Source: Wenzhouxiangellaceae bacterium
GTDB taxonomy: Bacteria > Pseudomonadota > Gammaproteobacteria > Xanthomonadales > Wenzhouxiangellaceae
Direction: 5' to 3'
Length of the DNA stretch: 38,140 nucleotides
NCBI GenBank assembly: GCA_018334995.1
Contig: JAGXKW010000028.1
Coordinates: forward strand, 1 to 38,140
In this document: in pieces, positions 33,573-38,140 of the stretch
Layout: every line of letters begins with the position of its first letter
How positions within the stretch are numbered: position 1 is the first letter of the stretch
Program-made: the position numbers and the translations under genes
Notes under the pieces: generated by a model
What the model saw: only the letters and a program-made list of their open reading frames with translations
The model's database searches: none
Told to the model about the DNA's origin: nothing

Positions 33573-36137
33573 TTATCTCGCCGCAGCGGCCCGTTCGAGC
33601 AGTTCGACCGCGGCCATGACGTCGGGATGAGTTTCATCTTCGTGGATTCCGGCGACGATCGCGTGCGCCCGGGCCGCACGCTGCCCGGCGATATCCGCCT
33701 GATTCCGCAGCAAAGCCAGCTCGGCCTGACCACTCAGGATATCGGCAACGTGGCGATGCTTGTCGCCCAGCTCGCGCCTGCACATCTCGAGCGCCCGCGC
33801 GTACAGCCGCTCGGCCTTTTCGAGTCGGCCGAGATCGACGTGCGTGGCAGCCAGGTTCGACAGCACCAGCGCGATATCGTGGTGCGACTCGCCGTAGGCC
33901 GCGCCATAGATTCCAAGCGTGCGCTGCAGTAGTTCGAGCGACTCGTCGGCCATCCCCTGCCTGCGCATCGCGGTCGCCAGCGCATTGAGAACAACGCCCA
34001 CCGAGGGGTGGTCGGCGCCCATGTGCGCTTCGCGAATCGCCAGCGCTTCGCGATAATAGCGTGCCGCCTCGGCCCAGCGCTCGCGATTCCCGTTGAGCCA
34101 GCCGAGCTGGTAGAGCACGCTGGCCACCGCCGGGTGACGGCTTTCGAACGCCTCGCGCCGGTGCTGCAGCGCCTCCAGGTACATGGCCTCGGCGCGGCCC
34201 CACTCGCCCATCTGGGTGAGCAGGGTGGCCAGGTTGGTCAGCGAGAAGGTCGTGACCGGATGGCTGTCTCCCAGCGCCCGGCGGCGAAGCTCGAGCGCAG
34301 TGGCATAGTGGCGCGCCGCCGCGTCGCGGCGATCCCGGGCCGCCAGCACCAGCGCCAGGTTGTTGTAGGCCGACGCGGCCTCGGCGCTCTCCGGCGCAAC
34401 CTGCCGGCGCAGCGCCAGCACTCGCCTGAAACGCTGTTCGGCCGCCTCGAAGCGCCCCAGCGAATACAGCGAAAGCCCGATGTTGTCCAGCGCGTCGGCT
34501 ACCGCGCTCTTGTCCCCGGAATCGCTGAGCTCCAGCGCTTTGCGATGTGCCTCCAGCGCCTCGCGATAGCGACCGCTCGAGCCCAGCGTTGCCCCGAGCA
34601 GGGTCCAGGCCCGCGCCAGCTCGGCGTCCGGAACGCCGGGCACTTGCTGGACGATCCCCAGGGCGCGCCGGGCCATGTCGCTGGCGCTTTCGTATTGGGC
34701 CAGTGAACGGTTCACGCGCGCCAGCGCACGGTACATCTCGGCCTGCACGAGCGGTGCTTCCTGCAACGTCTCGATCTGCTCGGCACCCTCGCGGACGAGG
34801 TCCCGCACCGTCATTTCATCGCCGGGATTTCGATACGGATCGGCCTGGTCGAACAGACTGACCAGGAATTCGCTGACCCGTGCGGTCTTGTCGGCCTCGA
34901 GCTGGGCGCGGTCGCGCTGGGTCTGGGCCCGGTCGCGTTCGATGCCGGCAATGCGCGCCTGCCAGCCGGTGCCGACCAGCCCGGCAACGAGGAGCAGCAG
35001 GGCCGCACTGCCCAGCCCGACGCCGACCGGATTGCGCAGGATGAACCGGCCGAGCAGGTAGCTGCCGGTCGCCGGCCGGGCCATGACCGGCTGGCGGCGT
35101 CGGTAACGCTGCAAGTCCTTGACCAGCGCCGAAACACCGGCGTAGCGCGCTGCGGGATCGCGCGCGCACGCCATCTCGACGATGGCCACCAGGTCGCGGG
35201 AACGCGGATAGCGGGCCAGAAGCCGCCCCGGCGCGCCGGCACCGGCTTTGGCGGCCTCGCCGGTCAGCATCCAGTGCAGCAACACCCCCAGCGCATAGAC
35301 GTCCGACTGGGTCGAGGCCGGTTTTCCTTCCAGCTGTTCCGGCGCCGAAAATGCCGGCGTCAGGGCGTGGAAACCATCGTCGCCGGCGGCCTGCTCTTCG
35401 GCCAGCAGACGGGCCACCCCGAAATCCAGCAGACGCACCCGTTGTTCGGGCGTGATGCGTACATTGGCCGGCTTGATATCGCCGTGCACCACGCGCCGCT
35501 GGTGGGCGTGGCCGACCGCCCCGGCAATCTGTCCGAAAAGGTCCAGACAGCGGTCGGCGTCACGCCGAGCCAGCGCCGCGCAGTCGCTGAGATCCTCGCC
35601 CGGCACCCATTCCATGACCAGGTAGGTCTGGCCGTCTTCGGTCTCGCCGCCGTCGAGAATGCGTGCGATGTTGGGATGGTCCAGACGCGCCAGCAGTTGC
35701 CGCTCGACCTCCAGGCGCTGCTTCAGGCGCGAGTCGCGGCGGACGCGAATGAGCTTGACCGCGGCTTCCATTTCGAATGCGCCGTCGGCCCGTTCGGCCC
35801 GGTACACCATACCCATGCCCCCGGAACCGACCGATTCGACCAGCCGCCACGGCCCCAGCCGGGTGCCGGAAGGCAGCGAAAGGTCGCGGTCCTCGATCTC
35901 GGAGAAGGCCGCATCGCCGGCCCGGCGAAATAGGGTTTCAAGGTACTGGGCCGGTTCGCGGCTGGCCTCCACCAGCGCGCCAATGCGCCCGTGAATGCGG
36001 GGACAGCGCAGCGCGATGCGCGCGAGCTGCCGTTCGCGCTCCGGTGCGTCCAGATCCAGCAACTCGTCGAGCAGCGCATCCAGCAGACGGCGTCTGGCCG
36101 GTGTCAGGCGGGCCGTGTATTTCCCCATGCCCGGCAT
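33573..36137 (-). CDS. Membrane Ser/Thr protein kinase with C-terminal TPR repeats
   Basis: An 854-residue protein. Residues 1-90 are a helical N-terminal region. The kinase domain (about 95-350) has G-loop GSGGMG (104-109), the ATP lysine K128 (AAVKLI), HGD instead of HRD at 218-220 (catalytic D220 kept), DFG 238-240 and APE 265-267, so it should be an active non-RD kinase. A membrane segment (about 371-392) and a short coiled coil (about 398-418) follow. The remaining 430 residues are about ten TPR units of the Kinesin-light-chain type (42-residue period, for example ALVLAARDRRDAAARHYATALELRR), presumably periplasmic and ligand- or partner-binding. Substrates are unknown. ATG 36128 (GKYTARL) is an alternative start. 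Confidence 0.9.
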   Translation of the reverse strand: MPGMGKYTARLTPARRRLLDALLDELLDLDAPERERQLARIALRCPRIHGRIGALVEASREPAQYLETLFRRAGDAAFSEIEDRDLSLPSGTRLGPWRLVESVGSGGMGMVYRAERADGAFEMEAAVKLIRVRRDSRLKQRLEVERQLLARLDHPNIARILDGGETEDGQTYLVMEWVPGEDLSDCAALARRDADRCLDLFGQIAGAVGHAHQRRVVHGDIKPANVRITPEQRVRLLDFGVARLLAEEQAAGDDGFHALTPAFSAPEQLEGKPASTQSDVYALGVLLHWMLTGEAAKAGAGAPGRLLARYPRSRDLVAIVEMACARDPAARYAGVSALVKDLQRYRRRQPVMARPATGSYLLGRFILRNPVGVGLGSAALLLLVAGLVGTGWQARIAGIERDRAQTQRDRAQLEADKTARVSEFLVSLFDQADPYRNPGDEMTVRDLVREGAEQIETLQEAPLVQAEMYRALARVNRSLAQYESASDMARRALGIVQQVPGVPDAELARAWTLLGATLGSSGRYREALEAHRKALELSDSGDKSAVADALDNIGLSLYSLGRFEAAEQRFRRVLALRRQVAPESAEAASAYNNLALVLAARDRRDAAARHYATALELRRRALGDSHPVTTFSLTNLATLLTQMGEWGRAEAMYLEALQHRREAFESRHPAVASVLYQLGWLNGNRERWAEAARYYREALAIREAHMGADHPSVGVVLNALATAMRRQGMADESLELLQRTLGIYGAAYGESHHDIALVLSNLAATHVDLGRLEKAERLYARALEMCRRELGDKHRHVADILSGQAELALLRNQADIAGQRAARAHAIVAGIHEDETHPDVMAAVELLERAAAAR

Positions 36138-36244
36138 TATCGCACCAGGCCGGGACCGATCAACCGCCAGGCGCTGCGCATCCAGATGCAGCCGGCCGGG
36201 TTACCATATTGCGCCGCCGTATTGATGCCTGACTGGAACCCCGG

Positions 36245-36988
36245 ATGAAATTGCAGTACACCACATGGCCGGAGATCGAAGCCTGGCTGGAGCACAACGA
36301 CGCGATCGTGATTCCGATCGGATCCACCGAACAGCATGGCCCCAACGGCCTGATCGGCACCGACGCGATCTGCCCGGAAGTGATCGCCGCCGGCATGGCC
36401 GGGCAGGACGTCCTGGTCGCGCCCACGTTGAGCATCGGCATGGCCCAGCACCACCTGGCCTTCCCGGGCTCCATCACGCTGCGCCCTTCCACGCTGATCG
36501 CCGTGATCGGTGACGTGATCGGCTCGCTGGCCGCCCAGGGCTTCAAGCGCTTCCTGTTTCTCAACGGCCACGGTGGCAACACCGCAACGGTCCACGCGGC
36601 CTTCGCCGAGATATGGGCCGACCACAGCCTGGCGGGGAATGCCTCGGGGCTGGATTTCAAGCTGTTCAACTGGTTCGGCGGCAGTCGGGTCAAGAGGCTT
36701 TCGGCCGAGCTGTTCGGCGACGCCGAGGGCGCGCACGCCACGCCCTCGGAAGTCTCGCTGACCTGGTACGCCCACCCCGATGCCGCGCGCGACGTCGCGC
36801 TCGACCCCGGACGCGCGCCGGAAGGCGAAATTCGCGACGCGCAGGACTACCGCTCGACGTTCCCGGACGGGCGTATCGGTTCGGAGCCGGGACGGGCCAG
36901 CATCGAACACGGCGAACGGCTGTATCGCGCCGCGCTGGAAGACGCCATGGAAGCGTGGCAGTCATTCACCCGGCAGCACCGGCAATGA
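36245..36988 (+). CDS. Creatininase-family amidohydrolase
   Basis: A 247-residue metal-dependent amidohydrolase of the creatininase fold, the family of creatinine amidohydrolase, FAPy deformylase (ArfB) and mycofactocin MftE. Metal ligands are visible as E29 and H31 (IGSTEQHGP), D40 (GTDAIC), H109 (LNGHGGN) and E169 (TPSEVS). The substrate is not deducible. The gene is divergent from the kinase (107-base gap) and its stop overlaps the NUDIX start as ATGA (36985-36988), so the two are cotranslated. Confidence 0.88.
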   Translation: MKLQYTTWPEIEAWLEHNDAIVIPIGSTEQHGPNGLIGTDAICPEVIAAGMAGQDVLVAPTLSIGMAQHHLAFPGSITLRPSTLIAVIGDVIGSLAAQGFKRFLFLNGHGGNTATVHAAFAEIWADHSLAGNASGLDFKLFNWFGGSRVKRLSAELFGDAEGAHATPSEVSLTWYAHPDAARDVALDPGRAPEGEIRDAQDYRSTFPDGRIGSEPGRASIEHGERLYRAALEDAMEAWQSFTRQHRQ

Positions 36989-37578
36989 ACCGCTCCGTTC
37001 CCGAACCCGCGAGCGACCTGGCCGAAAAGCTGGCCGACTATGGGTGCCGCTTCCCGGCCGAGAAGCGCGTGGTGGATCGCTTTCTCGCGCTGCTGCAAGA
37101 TCACCCGGAATGCTTCGAGCGCGATCATTTCACGCCCGGACACGTCACCGGCTCGGCGTGGCTGGTCGACCCGGCGGGCGGCGATGTGCTGCTGACCCAC
37201 CACCGCAAGCTGGATGCCTGGCTGCAGCTTGGAGGCCACAGCGACGGTGACCGCGATACCGCGGCGGTCGCGATTCGCGAGGCCGAAGAGGAATCCGGGC
37301 TCTCCGTGGCCCTCCTCCGACCGGAGATCTTCGATCTCGACGTGCACGAAATCCCGGCCCGTAAGGATGATCCGGCCCACTATCACTTCGACGTGCGTTA
37401 TGCGCTTGCAAGCACGTCGGGACGCGATTACCGGATCAGCGAAGAATCACACGACCTGGCCTGGGTACCGATAGACGGCCTGCACCGCTTCACCGACGAG
37501 GCCTCGATGCTGCGCATGGCGCGCAAGTGGGCTGCGATTCGCGAACTTGACGGTGCGCTCGGCGGGCAACGACGATGA
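36985..37578 (+). CDS. NUDIX hydrolase
   Basis: A 197-residue NUDIX protein. The box runs from GGHSDGD to REAEEESGL; the catalytic REUxEExGU part is intact while the first glutamate of GX5EX7REUXEEXGU is arginine, a variation seen in the GGH(A/S)DGD subgroup. An N-terminal helical region (1-60) precedes the fold, and HYHFDVRYAL follows the box. Likely substrates are nucleoside diphosphate derivatives; none can be named. ATG 36985 is inside the end of the creatininase gene. Confidence 0.88.
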   Translation: MNRSVPEPASDLAEKLADYGCRFPAEKRVVDRFLALLQDHPECFERDHFTPGHVTGSAWLVDPAGGDVLLTHHRKLDAWLQLGGHSDGDRDTAAVAIREAEEESGLSVALLRPEIFDLDVHEIPARKDDPAHYHFDVRYALASTSGRDYRISEESHDLAWVPIDGLHRFTDEASMLRMARKWAAIRELDGALGGQRR

Positions 37579-37800
37579 GAAGCCTTCGGCGAAGGTTGCC
37601 TCGTCCATGACCGCCCGAACCGAACGATTCCGCCCGGATGCGCTACACAGGTACTGGCGATCGGACAGGACAACTGCTGTCGCTTGCGCCGACCACCACG
37701 GCGAAATCGAGCGTTACACGACCAGGGCCCGCACGGCGGCCGACGATGCCAAGCCTTGAAAGTCGATAACGATCACCACCCGTCGCGCCTGGGCGCATTG

Positions 37801-38140
37801 ATGAAACGCCGCCCCATCCTTTTTGCGCTCGGTTTCGAAGGCGCCCTGGCAGTTCTTGCGCTGTTGCTTGCGCTTGCGTTCGGTCTGCAACCCTGGCGAG
37901 GAATCGATTTCGGCGCCGATGCACTCGTCCTGTCGGTTCTCGCAACCGCGCCGCTGATCGTCGCCGTGCTGGCGTTGATCCAATGTCGCTGGAACTGGGT
38001 CGAGGCGCTCAGACGCATCGTCGAAGACCACCTGCTGCCGCTGTTCAGCAATACCGGCCCGTCGGCCGTATTGGCCGTGGCGCTGGTGGCCGGCATCGGC
38101 GAGGAACTGCTGTTTCGCGGGGTGATCCAGGCGGGACTGG
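37801..38140 (+). CDS. CPBP/CAAX-type intramembrane metalloprotease (5' part)
   Basis: The first 113 residues of a gene cut by the window end. Three hydrophobic segments (about 7-28, 40-60, 90-108) lead into the Abi/CPBP motif EELLFRG (101-107), in which the paired glutamates and arginine form the active site of Rce1-like glutamic/metallo proteases. The family includes prenyl-protein endopeptidases and bacteriocin self-immunity proteins. ATG 37801 has no clear ribosome site; TTG 37756 is an in-frame alternative. The preceding 222 bases (37579-37800) contain a small CCTTC/GAAGG hairpin at 37583-37595 without a T-run and no recognised gene. Confidence 0.85.
   Translation, partial: MKRRPILFALGFEGALAVLALLLALAFGLQPWRGIDFGADALVLSVLATAPLIVAVLALIQCRWNWVEALRRIVEDHLLPLFSNTGPSAVLAVALVAGIGEELLFRGVIQAGL

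Noticed and set aside
37243-37272. Arginine in place of the first glutamate of the NUDIX box
   Set aside because: The catalytic REUxEExGU half is intact and this position varies in the GGH(A/S)DGD NUDIX subgroup.
37579-37759. A 70-codon open frame before the CPBP gene
   Set aside because: It starts inside the NUDIX gene, has no recognisable domain and no ribosome site, and its composition is like other shadows.

Overview
The window looks like a chromosomal segment of a high-GC gammaproteobacterium. Gene order is close to the E. coli yceF / yceD-rpmF-plsX-fabHDG-acpP-fabF-pabC-mltG-tmk-holB block, with a type IV pilus PilZ gene added as in pseudomonads and xanthomonads. The TPR-linked Ser/Thr kinase, the TRAP transporter with a TatT-type lipoprotein and the pabB-pabC pairing would fit the Lysobacterales/Wenzhouxiangellaceae or Chromatiales area, but that placement is an inference from gene content only. 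Coding density is very high. I see no rRNA, tRNA, CRISPR array, phage gene or transposase.

Layout. (1) 4-4690, minus strand: a MATE exporter, the chaperone pair cbpM-cbpA, a REP-like inverted doublet (2860-2973), the replication-fork ATPase rarA, and pilZ. (2) 4768-15947, minus strand: holB, tmk, mltG, pabC, pabB, fabF, acpP, fabG, fabD, fabH, plsX, rpmF, yceD (listed left to right; transcription runs from yceD toward holB and beyond). This makes acyl carrier protein, fatty acids, phospholipid precursor, p-aminobenzoate, dTDP and a peptidoglycan lyase. (3) 16004-20350, plus strand: yceF, then a FadJ-type multifunctional beta-oxidation protein with an unusual lysine-rich tail, and its thiolase partner fadI. 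(4) 20358-22669, minus strand: a polytopic GT-C glycosyltransferase and a cold-shock/DUF1294 membrane fusion.

(5) 22736-30907, minus strand: a tightly packed run transcribed as icd, a DUF455 ferritin-like gene, a lipocalin, a FAD-dependent oxidoreductase, folD, a TatT-type lipoprotein, then TRAP dctP-dctQ-dctM. Most junctions overlap or nearly touch, so NADPH-forming enzymes (Icd, FolD) sit with a flavoprotein and an organic-acid-type transporter. (6) 30991-33564, plus strand: a TonB-anchor-like protein of unknown function, the glutathione transferase yghU, and rluE. Between yghU and rluE lies a 263-bp element with 32-bp terminal inverted repeats and two internal hairpins. It appears to have inserted into the 3' end of yghU. 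(7) 33573-36137, minus strand: a membrane Ser/Thr kinase with TPR repeats. (8) 36245-38140, plus strand: a creatininase-family hydrolase overlapping a NUDIX hydrolase, then the 5' part of a CPBP (CAAX-type) membrane protease that runs off the window.

Most of the window is housekeeping. The clearest unexplained signals are the structured element at 32740-33002, the REP-like doublet at 2860-2973, the lysine-rich tail of FadJ, the PIAGT active-site variant of PabB, and the TonB-anchor-like orphan. I found no convincing complete new defence or biosynthetic system. No stretch longer than 300 bases lacks a gene; the longest gaps are 2781-3022, 32759-33036, 37579-37800 and 21840-22027.
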